Made by a program: the position numbers and the translations under genes | DNA from: Methanobrevibacter cuticularis | GTDB lineage: Archaea; Methanobacteriota; Methanobacteria; Methanobacteriales; Methanobacteriaceae | Length of the DNA: 64,000 nt | Assembly: GCF_001639285.1 (NCBI RefSeq) | Contig: NZ_LWMW01000011.1 | Span: 1-64,000 of the forward strand | Direction of reading: 5' to 3' | Shown here: in pieces, positions 8,760-18,937 of the stretch | Position numbering within the stretch: position 1 is the stretch's first letter | How the letters are laid out: each line of letters begins with the position of its first letter | Notes under the pieces: model-generated | The model's database searches: none | Told to the model about the DNA's origin: nothing | Seen by the model: only the letters and a program-made list of their open reading frames with translations

Positions 8760-9291
8760 TGATTTGTTTATTTTAATTAATCCATTATTTTATTATTAAA
8801 ATACTATTTATGATTAAAATTTTATTGAGTTTAGTAATATTTTCAAATATCTTTTAATGATTATAACTAATAGTAAATAATTATTAAATAATCATTATAA
8901 CTAATAGTAAATAATTATTAAATAATCATTATAACTAATAGTAAATAATTATTAAATAATCATTATAGAAAGGTTAGATAAATATTAAATGATTATTAAA
9001 TGATTTAAATATATTCTTTATATTATCCCTATAATAAATTATCCGTACGATGAATTATCCTTATAATGAATTAATTTTCTATTATTATCTTTCTATTATT
9101 ATCTTTCAATTATTATCTTTCAATTAATCATTTTAAAAGTTGATTATTCTTATTAAAATTATTATTTTATTATAATGCAATTATTTTTATTATTACAATT
9201 TCTTAAAATAAATAATAATTTATGATAAATAAACAAAGAATAAATCTTTGAATAGATATTCTTTGCTATTTCAATTAAATGTCTGATAATT
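8760..9291. repeat. spacer with 34-bp tandem repeats
   Basis: A 34-bp unit (TTATAACTAATAGTAAATAA plus ...TTATTAAATAATCA) starts at 8861, 8895 and 8929. A shorter 15-bp run (CTATTATTATCTTT) lies near 9070-9120. The rest is AT-rich with no gene. Confidence 0.8.
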
Positions 9292-10110
9292 TTATTTTGT
9301 TATTTTAATTACTGTACCTCTAGTTTCTTTATTTTCTAAAGCATTTAATACTATTTTAGGCTTGTTAGCATTGATAATTTTTGATTCGATCCCTAATTCA
9401 GCTAATTCTAGAAGTTCTTTTATTTTTCCAATCATTCCACCAGTAACATCAACATTTGTTGTTAAATCAAACTCTTCAATCTGATTTAGAGAACTTAAAT
9501 TTGGAATGATCTCTGCATTATCATATCTTTTAGGGTTTTTATTAAACACACCATCTACATCAGTCCCTAAAATAACTTCCTCAGATTTTAATTTTTTAGC
9601 TATGAATTGAAGAATTTGATCCCCAGATAAAACAGCTATTTTAAGTTCACTGTCAATAACAACATCCCCATAGATTACTGGTATAAAGCCTTCTTTAAGA
9701 TATTTTTTTATTATGTCTAAATTAAAAGTTTCAATTCGCTTATTTTTAGTAGTTATAAATGATGAAGCTTGAAGCGAAACACAAGGAATGCCATGATCAA
9801 TGAAATTACTACAGATTATAGTATTCAATCTTTTTACGCAATTTTGAGTTTTTGAAAATCCTATTCTTTTTTCAGGATACTCGCTTATATCAAAGGATTC
9901 TCCAATCTTGTATTTTTTAGCTGGAGGATGACCATAGGAACCAGCTCCATGAATAATGATCAATCCGTCATCTAAAGTTTTATTAGAGTTTTTATTAGAA
10001 ATTGCCTCTTTAATTTCAGCAGATAACCTATTTAAATTAGTATAATTAACTTCACTTGTTTGTAAATCTTTGTTAGTTAATATACTTCCTCCTAACTTTA
10101 AAATTATCAT
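9292..10110 (-). CDS. ipk: isopentenyl phosphate kinase
   Basis: 272 residues of the amino-acid-kinase fold. It starts MIILKLGGSILTNKD (phosphate-binding KLGGS) and has IIHGAGSYGHPPAKKY with the His61 that marks IPK rather than other amino acid kinases, then ILGTDVDGVFN and TGGMIGKIKE. The enzyme phosphorylates isopentenyl phosphate to IPP, the last step of the archaeal mevalonate branch. SD GGGG precedes the ATG. Confidence 0.95.
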   Translation of the reverse strand: MIILKLGGSILTNKDLQTSEVNYTNLNRLSAEIKEAISNKNSNKTLDDGLIIIHGAGSYGHPPAKKYKIGESFDISEYPEKRIGFSKTQNCVKRLNTIICSNFIDHGIPCVSLQASSFITTKNKRIETFNLDIIKKYLKEGFIPVIYGDVVIDSELKIAVLSGDQILQFIAKKLKSEEVILGTDVDGVFNKNPKRYDNAEIIPNLSSLNQIEEFDLTTNVDVTGGMIGKIKELLELAELGIESKIINANKPKIVLNALENKETRGTVIKITK

Positions 10111-10314
10111 TTAAACCCCGTATGACTTACTATCAGATAGTTATTATTTTATTATATTATCATAGTCATTTTATTATATTATCATAGTCCAATTTTCCAA
10201 AATATATTCCTAACTTTGATAATGATTAATTAGTATACTATTTAAGATAACTATTTATATTATATTAGTATTTCTTTTCAACTTATTAATATTGGTTTTC
10301 AACTTTAAAATATT
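10111..10314. other. AT-rich spacer
   Basis: About 200 bp with a short duplicated segment (TTATTATATTATCATAGTC at about 10150 and 10174). No gene or clear structure otherwise. Confidence 0.5.
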
Positions 10315-11283
10315 TCAAAGTATCTTTCGATTTTGAACAATGACTCCTTCATTGGAGAATCTAACTTTTAAAGCATTATCATATTTGCTAATAGATCTGA
10401 AGACTTTCTCTTCATTAGTTGGGCAAAAAGCTATTATACTCCCTCCACCACCAGATCCAGTAATTTTTGAACCATGAGCTCCAGCTTTTCTTGCTATGTA
10501 TACCATTCTAGAAAGTTCTTTAGTATTAACTCCAAGTGAATCAAGTAAACCTTGATTGATATTCATCAGTTCACCAAACTTAGATTGATTATTATGTGCT
10601 ATAGCAAATTTAGCCTCATCTGTTATCTCACCAATAGAGGTTATTATTGGATCAACAATTTTTGAGTATCTATTTTTCAAAGATCTAACAGATTTAACCA
10701 TTTTTCCAGTATTACCACGTTTTAAAGTATATCCAATGACAAAAGAAGATTGTAATTTATTTGTAAATTTAAAAATTTTCTTCTCTCTAGATAAGTATAT
10801 CAATCCACCAAATGTACTAACACTTGTATCCAAAGGACTTGCAATTCCTTGAACTGAAGATTCAATTTCATGAGCCTTTTTAGCTAAATAATTCTTGTTA
10901 AATTTCTTTCCATGATAATTAAAGAGTGCAGCTAAAGTAGATACAGTAACTGCAGCAGAAGATCCTAATCCAGACCCAATAGGAATGTCTAATGATAAAT
11001 CAATTACAATTGGACTGTGATCATGGAATCTAAATAAAATTTCTAATATGTATTTGATTATTCCAGGTTTTCCTCGATTTGAGATATATCTTTTATTTCT
11101 AGTATTCAATTCAGCTTCAAAACCTAAGTCATCTGATTTAAAAATAGAACTATTTGTAGAAGATTTTGTTATTTTTATGGTGACTCTTTTATTAACTGCA
11201 CCAGCAATAGCTGGTTCACCATAAACAACAGCATGTTCTCCAAATAATATCATTTTTCCTGGAGCTGAAGCTATAGATTCCAT
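10315..11283 (-). CDS. mvk: mevalonate kinase
   Basis: 322 residues, GHMP kinase family. SAPGKMILFGEHAVVYGEPAIA at the N-terminus, the ATP loop PIGSGLGSSAAVT at about 101-113, and GSKITGSGGGGSIIAF near residues 275-290 are diagnostic. It phosphorylates mevalonate, feeding the IPK and isomerase encoded next in the run. The ATG has only a weak SD. Confidence 0.95.
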   Translation of the reverse strand: MESIASAPGKMILFGEHAVVYGEPAIAGAVNKRVTIKITKSSTNSSIFKSDDLGFEAELNTRNKRYISNRGKPGIIKYILEILFRFHDHSPIVIDLSLDIPIGSGLGSSAAVTVSTLAALFNYHGKKFNKNYLAKKAHEIESSVQGIASPLDTSVSTFGGLIYLSREKKIFKFTNKLQSSFVIGYTLKRGNTGKMVKSVRSLKNRYSKIVDPIITSIGEITDEAKFAIAHNNQSKFGELMNINQGLLDSLGVNTKELSRMVYIARKAGAHGSKITGSGGGGSIIAFCPTNEEKVFRSISKYDNALKVRFSNEGVIVQNRKIL

Positions 11284-11480
11284 TTTAACACGATTTTTAT
11301 TTATTTTTATTTGATTTCACTTAAGTTCATCTGATAAAAGTATCAATAAACAATACAATTCCTAATAAAAATACCAATAAACAGATACAACTACCCATAA
11401 TAAAAATATCAATAAACAGATACAACTACCCATAATAAAAATATCAATAACCAGACATGTATTAATATTCAAATCTCAAA
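11284..11480. repeat. 35-bp tandem repeats
   Basis: A unit containing AATAAAAATATCAATAAACA and continuing GATACAACTACCCAT starts at about 11364, 11399 and 11434. The first copy is diverged, and a further remnant lies near 11335. Confidence 0.8.
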
Positions 11481-12356
11481 TCATTGGAAAATAGCTGAGC
11501 AATAACCAACAACTGAACTAAAATCTCCTGAAATATCTCCACTTGTAGCATATTTTAATATTTTTCCAGATTTAGCACCAAATGCCCTTGATGCTTTAAT
11601 AGTAGCTACGGTTGTGCCATAACCACACATAGTAATTCCAATCTCATCAATATATCTCAACAATGCAAACTCATCCATTTTAGCTATTGCATCCATGATC
11701 AAGTTGTCTTGTTTTTGAGCTATTTCTCTAGGTTTATAATGAGTTAAATCCGTACTGCCAATAATAGAAATAGATGTATTCAGTTCATTAGCTGTTTCAA
11801 CAATTACATTTGCAAGATTAGTTGAAGTTTCAATATCTTGCATTCCCATGACTATTGGGACTATCTTAAAATCATTAGAAAAATACTGTAAAAATGGTAA
11901 ATGAACTTCACAGCTATGTTCTTTTAAATGAGCTGATGAATCAGAAGTTATTATATCTGACTTTGAAATCATGGTATTTGCAAAAGATTCATCAATTACA
12001 ACTCTTCCAAGAGGAGTATCCCATGCTCCTTCACTATAAATTGAGATTTCACTTCCTAAACCAGTATGATTAGGACATAATATTATAAATGTTTCAGGAA
12101 ATCCAGTTTCAACTAACTCATAATAAGTATGAGCTGCTATTGGGCCTGAATAAATATATCCTGCATGAGGAATTATAGAACCATAAATTTTTTTATCATG
12201 CGAATTGATTTCATCTATTAAATCTTTGGATTTTTTTCCTAATTTTGGAATTTTACCAGGACCTAATTCATGATTAAAACACCATTCAATGGTTTTTTTA
12301 AGATCTTCAGGATTATTATCATAAAATAATCCAGCTACTGCAGGTTTTCTTATCAT
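11481..12356 (-). CDS. MEMO1 family protein
   Basis: 291 residues beginning MIRKPAVAGLFYDNNPEDL. It has the conserved PHAGYIYSGPIAAHTY, CPNHTG, EHSCEVHLPFLQ and GSTDLTHY segments of the MEMO family, a fold related to LigB-type dioxygenases with metal-site histidines. The archaeal role is not firmly known; the gene is constantly found beside mevalonate kinase and ribosomal protein S2 in Methanobacteriales. Start chosen at the family-typical MIRKPAVAG. Confidence 0.92.
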   Translation of the reverse strand: MIRKPAVAGLFYDNNPEDLKKTIEWCFNHELGPGKIPKLGKKSKDLIDEINSHDKKIYGSIIPHAGYIYSGPIAAHTYYELVETGFPETFIILCPNHTGLGSEISIYSEGAWDTPLGRVVIDESFANTMISKSDIITSDSSAHLKEHSCEVHLPFLQYFSNDFKIVPIVMGMQDIETSTNLANVIVETANELNTSISIIGSTDLTHYKPREIAQKQDNLIMDAIAKMDEFALLRYIDEIGITMCGYGTTVATIKASRAFGAKSGKILKYATSGDISGDFSSVVGYCSAIFQ

Positions 12357-12695
12357 AAAATCACATCTTTAATTTTAATATGCTTCATGAAGATTTAAAT
12401 ACAAAAACTTAGATAAAGCTTGAAAATTTAACTATAATATTCTAGATACTGAAATATTATATACTGAAATATTAGATAGTGAAAGGATTTACTAAAACTG
12501 AAAGATTTAAGTGCAAGTATTTGCTTTTAGTATTAGGATATCTATTGTTAATATTAATTTAGTATTAGGATATCTGTTGTTAATATTAATTTAGTACTAG
12601 GATATCTGTTGTTAATATTAATTTAGTACTAGGATATCTGTTGTTAATATTAATTTAGTACTAGGATATTTGTTGTTAATATTAGAAAAGCAGAC
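12357..12695. repeat. 32-bp tandem repeat array
   Basis: The unit TTAGTACTAGGATATCTGTT plus GTTAATATTAAT repeats with an exact 32-bp period; GGATA falls at 12536, 12568, 12600, 12632 and 12664. The copies differ only by a few substitutions. It lies directly downstream of the MEMO gene start side and upstream of the S2 stop, in a spacer without genes. Confidence 0.9.
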
Positions 12696-13292
12696 CTAAA
12701 ATTTCAATTCAAAGTCAGTAGCATCAACATCTAATTCTTCATTCTCACCTATAATTCCTTTTTCTCTTAATATTTCTCTAGCTAATAACCAGTAAACTAA
12801 AGCTATAGCCTTTCTTCCTTTGTTATTAACTGGAATAGCTAAGTCTACTGTACTAAGTAAATTTTCTGTATCACATAAAGCTACAACAGGTACTCCAATT
12901 TGTTTTGATTCAATAATAGCTTGAGAATCAGATCTTGGATCTGTAACTACAATAACTTTAGGTTCGATGAATTTTGAATAATTTGGATTAGTTAATGTTC
13001 CAGGAATAAATCTTCCAGGAATGGATTTGCATCCTATTAATTCTGCAAACTTTTTAACTGGAGCTTGACCGTATTGTCTTGTAGCTACAACTAAAATATC
13101 TTCTGGATTATATTTAGATAAAAATTTAGCTCCTGCTTTGATTCTTTCGTTAGTTTTACTAATATCCAATACATACAATCCATCAGATCTTATACGGAAT
13201 ATATATTTTTCCATATCACCTGTTTTTTGTTGAGTTCCTATATGCAATCCTGCCGCTAAATATTGTTCTAATGGTATTAACAGTTCTGACAA
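12696..13292 (-). CDS. rpsB: 30S ribosomal protein S2
   Basis: 198 residues. The archaeal S2 hallmarks are [15 protein letters not shown], the VATRQYGQ and [11 protein letters not shown] segments and [12 protein letters not shown]. It binds the head-body junction of the small subunit. The start is TTG at 13292 with AAAGGTGAT as SD. It follows ferredoxin and enolase in the same direction. Confidence 0.96.
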   Translation of the reverse strand: MSELLIPLEQYLAAGLHIGTQQKTGDMEKYIFRIRSDGLYVLDISKTNERIKAGAKFLSKYNPEDILVVATRQYGQAPVKKFAELIGCKSIPGRFIPGTLTNPNYSKFIEPKVIVVTDPRSDSQAIIESKQIGVPVVALCDTENLLSTVDLAIPVNNKGRKAIALVYWLLAREILREKGIIGENEELDVDATDFELKF

Positions 13293-13523
13293 TTTATCAC
13301 CTTTATTTTTATGATTATTCTTATTGTATAATTATTATTATATTATTATTATAATTTTTATTAATTATTTTAATAATATTTCTATAAACATTAATTATTT
13401 TGATAGTTTTTCTATAAAGATTGGTTATTTTTATAATATTTTTATAAAAACTTTATATTCTTATTAAATTTTTATATATGATTAATATTATATATTTCTA
13501 TGATGCTTACCCTATAACAGATA
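13293..13523. other. AT-rich spacer with degenerate repeats
   Basis: Imperfect repeats of a TTATTTTNATANTTTTTCTATAAA type unit (about 13360-13450). No gene seen. Confidence 0.5.
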
Positions 13524-13718
13524 TTATTCATCATCCTCAACAGTTATACATTCTTGAGGACAAACATCCATACAAACTTCACATAAGCTACAATCTTCAG
13601 TATTTTGAATATTAATTTTATCTCCTTCAAGTACTAATACTTCCATAGGACAGACATCAGCACATTCTCCACAGTCTCCACCATCACATTTATTATAATC
13701 AATTTCTATATTAGCCAT
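13524..13718 (-). CDS. 2[4Fe-4S] ferredoxin
   Basis: 64 residues with two Cys clusters: CDGGDCGECADVCP and CSLCEVCMDVCP. The first cluster has one extra residue block between its first two cysteines (CDGGDCGEC), as in several methanogen ferredoxins. A soluble low-potential electron carrier; the partner is unknown. SD AAAGGAGAT precedes the ATG. Its place between enolase and S2 is conserved in relatives. Confidence 0.93.
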   Translation of the reverse strand: MANIEIDYNKCDGGDCGECADVCPMEVLVLEGDKINIQNTEDCSLCEVCMDVCPQECITVEDDE

Positions 13719-13795
13719 AATATCTCCTTTTTAACCTAAAATATACGAGTCATTTTAAATATTTAAATCAAAAGTTTTTTTTAATAATGGAATTT

Positions 13796-15043
13796 TTAAT
13801 CCCATTTAGCCATAGTTGGATTAGATAATTCCTCTTCTATACGTATTAATTCATTTAATTTAGCTATTCTTTCTCCACCTAAGGCACCAGTCTTTATAAA
13901 TGGTGCGGAGAAAGCTACTGATAAATGAGCTATAGTCTCATCAGTGGTTTCACCAGATCTATGAGAAACAACTGGAATTATATCATTAGTTTTAGCTAAT
14001 TTAACTGTTGCATAAGTTTCAGATAAAGATCCTATTTGATTAGGCTTGATAATTAATGCATTAGCTGCTTTTTTTTCAATTCCTTCGGCCAATATATCCT
14101 TATTTGTAACAAAAATATCATCACCACAGATTAAACATTTATCGCCTACAATAGAGTTAAGTTGTGTGAACCCATCAAAATCACTTTCATCAAAAGGATC
14201 TTCAACATAAAACATTCCATAAGTTTCAATTATATCTTTAACAAACTCTATTTGTTCACCAGTGTCTTTAGAAACATTATCTTGAGCATAAACATATCTT
14301 TCTTTATCACTATCCCAAAGTTCAGAGGCAGCCATATCTAACCCGGGTTTAATAGATATTCCTAGTTCATCTCCAACCTCTTCACATGCTTGAGATTGTA
14401 TTTCTAAAGCTGCAACATTAGTTATATTTGGAATCCATCCCCCTTCATCACCTTTACCTCCAGTGAATCTAGAGTCTTTATTCTGTATTAATTCTTTTAA
14501 TTTTTTTGAAACAGCTGCATTCGCAAACACTGCTTCACTTATATTACTTGCACCTGTTGGAATAACCAAAAATTCTTGAATATCAGGAGCATGGACACCT
14601 GCATGAGCCCCACCATTCATAACATTACCTAGTGGATAAGGGATTTCATTAATGAAATTACCACCTAAAAATCTATAAAGAGGTAAATTATATGAAGCTG
14701 CTGCTGCTTTAGCTACCGCCATTGAAACAGCCACAGCAGTATTTCCACCAATAGCTGAATAATTATCAGTTCCATCAATCTCTTTTAAAACTAAATCAAT
14801 ATCTTCTAAATCCTCAGCATCCATTCCAATGAGTTCAGAAGAAATTACATCTTCAACTTCACTAAGTACTCTGTCTACCCCTCCCTCTGGAAAAGAGACA
14901 ACTTCACGGGTCCCAGTACTTGCTCCACTTGGAGCTGCAGCTCGTCCAAAGCCATTCCAAGTGAGGATATCTACTTCTAATGTAGAGTTTCCCCTACTGT
15001 CTAAAATTTTCCTAACACGGACATCTTCTATAACACTATCCAA
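13796..15043 (-). CDS. eno: enolase
   Basis: 415 residues. Converts 2-phosphoglycerate to phosphoenolpyruvate. Diagnostic stretches are [38 protein letters not shown], the metal-site [11 protein letters not shown] and [10 protein letters not shown], and [19 protein letters not shown]. The start is TTG at 15043 behind GGGGTG; no in-frame ATG precedes the conserved N-terminus. A long AT-rich gap upstream implies its own promoter. Confidence 0.96.
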   Translation of the reverse strand: MDSVIEDVRVRKILDSRGNSTLEVDILTWNGFGRAAAPSGASTGTREVVSFPEGGVDRVLSEVEDVISSELIGMDAEDLEDIDLVLKEIDGTDNYSAIGGNTAVAVSMAVAKAAAASYNLPLYRFLGGNFINEIPYPLGNVMNGGAHAGVHAPDIQEFLVIPTGASNISEAVFANAAVSKKLKELIQNKDSRFTGGKGDEGGWIPNITNVAALEIQSQACEEVGDELGISIKPGLDMAASELWDSDKERYVYAQDNVSKDTGEQIEFVKDIIETYGMFYVEDPFDESDFDGFTQLNSIVGDKCLICGDDIFVTNKDILAEGIEKKAANALIIKPNQIGSLSETYATVKLAKTNDIIPVVSHRSGETTDETIAHLSVAFSAPFIKTGALGGERIAKLNELIRIEEELSNPTMAKWD

Positions 15044-15814
15044 AAAAACACCCCAAAAGCGTTTTATATATTATTAAACTATTTTATACTAATTATATGT
15101 TTAATCAATAAATTACAGACTTATTACAATCATATGTTTAATCAACAATACATATTTATTACAATAATCATATAATTTTATTAGAAATTATATTAATTAA
15201 ATTTATTAATGTTTTGCATTATAATTATGCTTAAATTAGATAACCATGATTTGATATCTTATTTAAATTCATTATTTATTAATATAATGCATTTATTATA
15301 CTTTTGTTTATAATTCCAAATCATGTAACCTATAATGAGATTAAATAATCTTGTAAAAAACAGAGGTTGATTTATAGATTAATATGATATGATTACTTCA
15401 TTTATAAATTTCATCCTATTATAAAATATTTTATAAAATCTTATAATAAAATATTGTATTAATTTACATATATTATTATGTTTTATTTTGATCTTAAATA
15501 ATTAAAATGTTATAATAAAATATTGTATTAATTTACATATATTATTATGTTTTATTTTAAATCTTAAATAATAATTTTATATACATTTTATTTATTATTT
15601 TATTAATTCTTAAATATTTTTCTAAAATATTTTAAATATTCTAAAATATTTTAAATATAAAATATTATATAGAATTATTTACTAATATCCTTCAAAGATT
15701 TATTAATAATTTCTATTTATTAATATGTTATATTTATTAATATTTATAATTTAATATTCCTTAATTTAAACTATAACTTAATTTTATTATTCAATTGATC
15801 GAAGAAATTATTTA
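15044..15814. repeat. 771-bp AT-rich gap with a 69-bp direct duplication
   Basis: A 69-bp unit beginning TTATAATAAAATATTGTATT occurs at 15441 and 15510, followed by AT-rich sequence with smaller echoes (for example ATTACAATCATATGTTTAATC near 15124 and 15154). No ORF of note. The region must hold the enolase promoter and the 3' end of the rpoK transcript. Confidence 0.75.
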
Positions 15815-15994
15815 TTAATCATTTCTTCTAGCAATTAATGGTAAAACTTTTTTTTCAAGTTCCAATGCAGCTATATCAATTGGATCAATAGAGTCAGATA
15901 CCTTAACTAATGGTTTTGCACCCATAGAAAGTTGAAGAGCTCTTGCTCCAAGAAGTCTAGCTTTTTCAAATCTTGTTAATTTGCTTGTAGCCAT
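15815..15994 (-). CDS. rpoK: DNA-directed RNA polymerase subunit K
   Basis: 59 residues, the archaeal RpoK/Rpb6 core: [20 protein letters not shown] and [17 protein letters not shown]. The start at 15994 ([11 protein letters not shown]) is set by GGAGATATAAAA just upstream; the longer frame to 16069 would add an unrelated Tyr/Asn-rich extension. RpoK stabilises the polymerase core and closes the S9-RpoN-RpoK end of the operon. Confidence 0.95.
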   Translation of the reverse strand: MATSKLTRFEKARLLGARALQLSMGAKPLVKVSDSIDPIDIAALELEKKVLPLIARRND

Positions 15995-16156
15995 TTTTAT
16001 ATCTCCATATGATAATCTTCTAGTATTACAATGAATGTAATTGTAATAAATAGAATTATAATAAATCAATCATAGCTATTTATGATTTTATGATAAATAT
16101 TTAATCATTGATGATTGTTTTGGTAAAAATTATGTTAATAGGATCTAAAATATGAA

Positions 16157-16327
16157 TTATTCCCATGTTTCAACATGAGTAATCAGCATTCTCCTACAAC
16201 AATATCTTTTAAGGCCAATATCATCAAGAATAGTTTTGGAATCTTCTCCATCATCTAATCTTTTATTATATTCATCAAAATATGCAGAAACTGGTTTTCC
16301 ACAACTTATACATCGTATAGGAATCAT
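16157..16327 (-). CDS. rpoN: DNA-directed RNA polymerase subunit N
   Basis: 56 residues beginning MIPIRCISCGKPV and ending RYCCRRMLITHVETWE. CxxC (6, 9) and CC (43, 44) form the zinc site of archaeal RpoN (eukaryotic Rpb10). It is too short for ordinary ORF cut-offs but is clear, lying between S9 and RpoK in the standard order. Confidence 0.97.
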   Translation of the reverse strand: MIPIRCISCGKPVSAYFDEYNKRLDDGEDSKTILDDIGLKRYCCRRMLITHVETWE

Positions 16328-16392
16328 ATTAAATCATCATTTCCTTGTTTTTATATCTTTTAATTCAAGAAAAACATGAAAAGTTTATCGAA

Positions 16393-16794
16393 TCACCGAT
16401 AACTTTTCTGTTTACGAGCTCTTGCTCCAGGACCACCATATTTCTTAGGTTCTGAACGTCTTGGATCTCCTACTAACATTGTCCTATCATATTGAACAAA
16501 TTTTTCTTTAAGATCCATATCATTAGTCCATTGAACTAATCCTTTTGCAATTACCATACGGGCAGCTTCAGCTTGACCCATAACTCCTCCACCAACAACT
16601 TTAACATTGATATCCACATCATTGACAATATCCCCTGCTAAAGTTAAAGGTTCAGTTAATTTTAATCTTGCGAGCTCTGGAGAATAAAGTTCAATTGGGT
16701 ATTTATTTATTCTAACTCTACCTTTACCTTCTTGAACAGTTCCTCTAGCAATAGCTGTTTTACGCTTTCCGCTTGTATGAACAACTTTTTTCAT
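16393..16794 (-). CDS. rpsI: 30S ribosomal protein S9
   Basis: 133 residues. The N-terminal [16 protein letters not shown] and the C-terminal [22 protein letters not shown] tail, whose last Arg reaches the P-site tRNA, are typical of archaeal S9. It follows L13 by 36 bp. Confidence 0.97.
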   Translation of the reverse strand: MKKVVHTSGKRKTAIARGTVQEGKGRVRINKYPIELYSPELARLKLTEPLTLAGDIVNDVDINVKVVGGGVMGQAEAARMVIAKGLVQWTNDMDLKEKFVQYDRTMLVGDPRRSEPKKYGGPGARARKQKSYR

Positions 16795-16830
16795 TAAAAC
16801 ACTTCCATAAATAAAACTTTTAAGCTAAAA

Positions 16831-17253
16831 TTAGAATTTAGCCCCTAAAAGTTTTGAAATTTCTCCTAATTCAATTCCTTTTTTAATATCTTGATATTCT
16901 GCTTGAGATAAAACAGATGTTTCAGATTCTTGGAATTCTCTTGGAACACCGACATAAGCCTTTAATCCTTTAAAAGCTACTCTTCCTTTGGATTTTTTAT
17001 AAGGCAACATTCCCCTTACAGTCCTTCTGAATATTTCTTCTGGCCTTCTAGGATATTTAGGCCCCATATCACGTGGATTAGAAATACTTGCTCTGTCAAC
17101 TCTTTGTTTGTATTTAGCATAAGCCCATTCTTTAGAACCAGTGATGAGTATTTTCTCAGCATTGAGAACAACAATTTCTTCACCATCTAGAAGCTTTTTA
17201 CTAATTACACTAGCAAGTCTTCCTAAAATATGTCCTTCACCGTTAATAATCAT
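16831..17253 (-). CDS. rplM: 50S ribosomal protein L13
   Basis: 140 residues from [19 protein letters not shown], the usual archaeal N-terminus. The start at 17253 has GGTG 6 nt upstream; a start four codons earlier (17265) is possible and has its own GGGA. ARP-type segments [16 protein letters not shown] are present. Encoded between L18e and S9. Confidence 0.96.
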   Translation of the reverse strand: MIINGEGHILGRLASVISKKLLDGEEIVVLNAEKILITGSKEWAYAKYKQRVDRASISNPRDMGPKYPRRPEEIFRRTVRGMLPYKKSKGRVAFKGLKAYVGVPREFQESETSVLSQAEYQDIKKGIELGEISKLLGAKF

Positions 17254-17348
17254 GAATAACACCATTTATTTCCCTTTAATTTTAATAAACATATAAAGAT
17301 AGCAATAATTATAGTAAATATAATATAATAATTATAAGTACATAATAA

Positions 17349-17714
17349 TTATTCCAATATCCTTATATTATTACCTTTAGGGTTTTTATCAAGTATGTCA
17401 CTGATGGAAATACATTCTCCACCAGCTTCTTCAATTTTCTCTTGAGCATTTTGGGAAAAATTCAATGCTACAACACTAACCTTATGATCTAAAGATCCAT
17501 TAGAAAGTACTTTACCAGGAATTAACACTGTTTCAGCTTCTTGTGAGAATCTGTTTATGGTTGATATGTTAACTTCTGCTTGTCTTCTTGTAGATCTTTC
17601 AAGGCGTTTTGCAACATCTTTCCAAATAGCTACTTCTTCTTTGTAAGATTTTTCTTTAAGATTTCCTATAAGTCCAATAAGATTAGGATTAGTCTTAATA
17701 ACTCTTTTAGCCAT
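17349..17714 (-). CDS. rpl18e: 50S ribosomal protein L18e
   Basis: 121 residues from MAKRVIKTNPNLIGLI. An upstream ATG at 17732 overlaps the AGGAGG that serves as ribosome binding site, so 17714 is the real start. LIPGKVLSNGSLDHKVSVVALNFS is the L18e/L15-type core. It follows RpoD by 20 bp. Confidence 0.96.
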   Translation of the reverse strand: MAKRVIKTNPNLIGLIGNLKEKSYKEEVAIWKDVAKRLERSTRRQAEVNISTINRFSQEAETVLIPGKVLSNGSLDHKVSVVALNFSQNAQEKIEEAGGECISISDILDKNPKGNNIRILE

Positions 17715-17734
17715 TATTTGTTTCCTCCTCAATA

Positions 17735-18532
17735 CTATTCTTTACTAAATTTGATAAATTTGTCTGCTTTCTCTCCTAAAATTTCACAAGCTTTTAATAA
17801 AACCTCTTCAGGAGGCATTGCACCATCAGTTTCAATTCTAAATATGAAATTGTTTGGTTCAAATCCTACATCAATATAACCATTTTCAGATGCCCTAAAA
17901 CAACTTTTACACATAGAACAATTTTCTAGATTTTGCACTTTTATCTTTTTAGAACGCTTATCAGCTTTTAATATTCCTCTTGGACAAGCTTCAGCACAGC
18001 CATAGTCAACTTCTTTGTCTTCATTAAAAGTAATTTTAGGATATTGTTTATAGGAACACACAGTAGTAGGCATCCATTTTGCATGATCTTTTCCAAAACC
18101 AATCTTAGCTACTGCTTCTAATTCCACATTTTCGTCATTTTTAAGTTTTAAAAGAGGTATTGTATCATATACTGATTTTATTGTTGAGTCAGTGGAAGAT
18201 AAATCCTTAGAATAAACAATTCCAGGACCAGTCTTATTTAATGTAAATGAAACGCTGCAACTAGGACAATAATCCTCACAATCACATTCATCAGCTAAAT
18301 TTAAACCTTCAATAGCTGCAATATCTGAAACTATTGGAGTTAAACCTAATCTATGAGCTAATACTTCATTAAACATTGCTGAATCATTTTGAACAATGTT
18401 AACATCTTCAATAGCTAACTTAGGAACCTCCATCATAGCAATTCTACGAATTGCATTAACTAAAGGCACTTCTGCATCACGAATAATAAAAGTAATTTCA
18501 TTTTCATCTTTATTTTTGACTTCAATCTCCAT
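17735..18532 (-). CDS. rpoD: DNA-directed RNA polymerase subunit D with Fe-S domain
   Basis: 265 residues from MEIEVKNKDENEITFI; the longer frame (to 18580) runs into the S11 gene and is rejected. The alpha-like N-terminal domain has RDAEVPLVNAIRRIAMMEVP and HRLGLTPI. Cysteines CDCEDYCPSC (about 83-92) and a ferredoxin-like insert with CAEACPRGIL and CSMCKSCF (about 178-211) indicate iron-sulfur cluster binding, as known for RpoD of many methanogens. The cluster is thought to support D-L heterodimer assembly. The gene follows S11 with one base between. Confidence 0.95.
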   Translation of the reverse strand: MEIEVKNKDENEITFIIRDAEVPLVNAIRRIAMMEVPKLAIEDVNIVQNDSAMFNEVLAHRLGLTPIVSDIAAIEGLNLADECDCEDYCPSCSVSFTLNKTGPGIVYSKDLSSTDSTIKSVYDTIPLLKLKNDENVELEAVAKIGFGKDHAKWMPTTVCSYKQYPKITFNEDKEVDYGCAEACPRGILKADKRSKKIKVQNLENCSMCKSCFRASENGYIDVGFEPNNFIFRIETDGAMPPEEVLLKACEILGEKADKFIKFSKE

Positions 18533-18533
18533 A

Positions 18534-18926
18534 TTAGACCCTTCTTCCCCGTTTACCTCCAGGTCGTCCAGTACCATCATGAGGTATAGGAGTAATATCT
18601 TCTATTTTACCAATTCTGATTCCTGCTCTAGCTAAAGCTCTTATAGTAGCTTGGGCACCAGGACCTGGACTTCTAGGACCATTTCCACCAGGAGCTCTAA
18701 CTTTTATATGTAAGCCAACATATCCTTTTTCTTTAGCATCATCAGCTGCACGAGTAGCTGCTTCCATAGCTGCAAAAGGAGATGCTTCTTGCCTATCAGC
18801 ACGAACAACTTTTCCACCAGACCACTGACAAATTGTTTCAGCTCCAGTAATATCAGTTACAGTGATAATAGTGTTATTGAATGATGAGTAAATATTAGCT
18901 ATTCCCCATTTTTCATCTTTTGCCAT
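18534..18926 (-). CDS. rpsK: 30S ribosomal protein S11
   Basis: 130 residues. [19 protein letters not shown], the [21 protein letters not shown] stretch and the C-terminal [21 protein letters not shown] are diagnostic. SD GAGGATG precedes the ATG. Lies between S4 and RpoD. Confidence 0.97.
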   Translation of the reverse strand: MAKDEKWGIANIYSSFNNTIITVTDITGAETICQWSGGKVVRADRQEASPFAAMEAATRAADDAKEKGYVGLHIKVRAPGGNGPRSPGPGAQATIRALARAGIRIGKIEDITPIPHDGTGRPGGKRGRRV

Positions 18927-18937
18927 TATTACATCCT

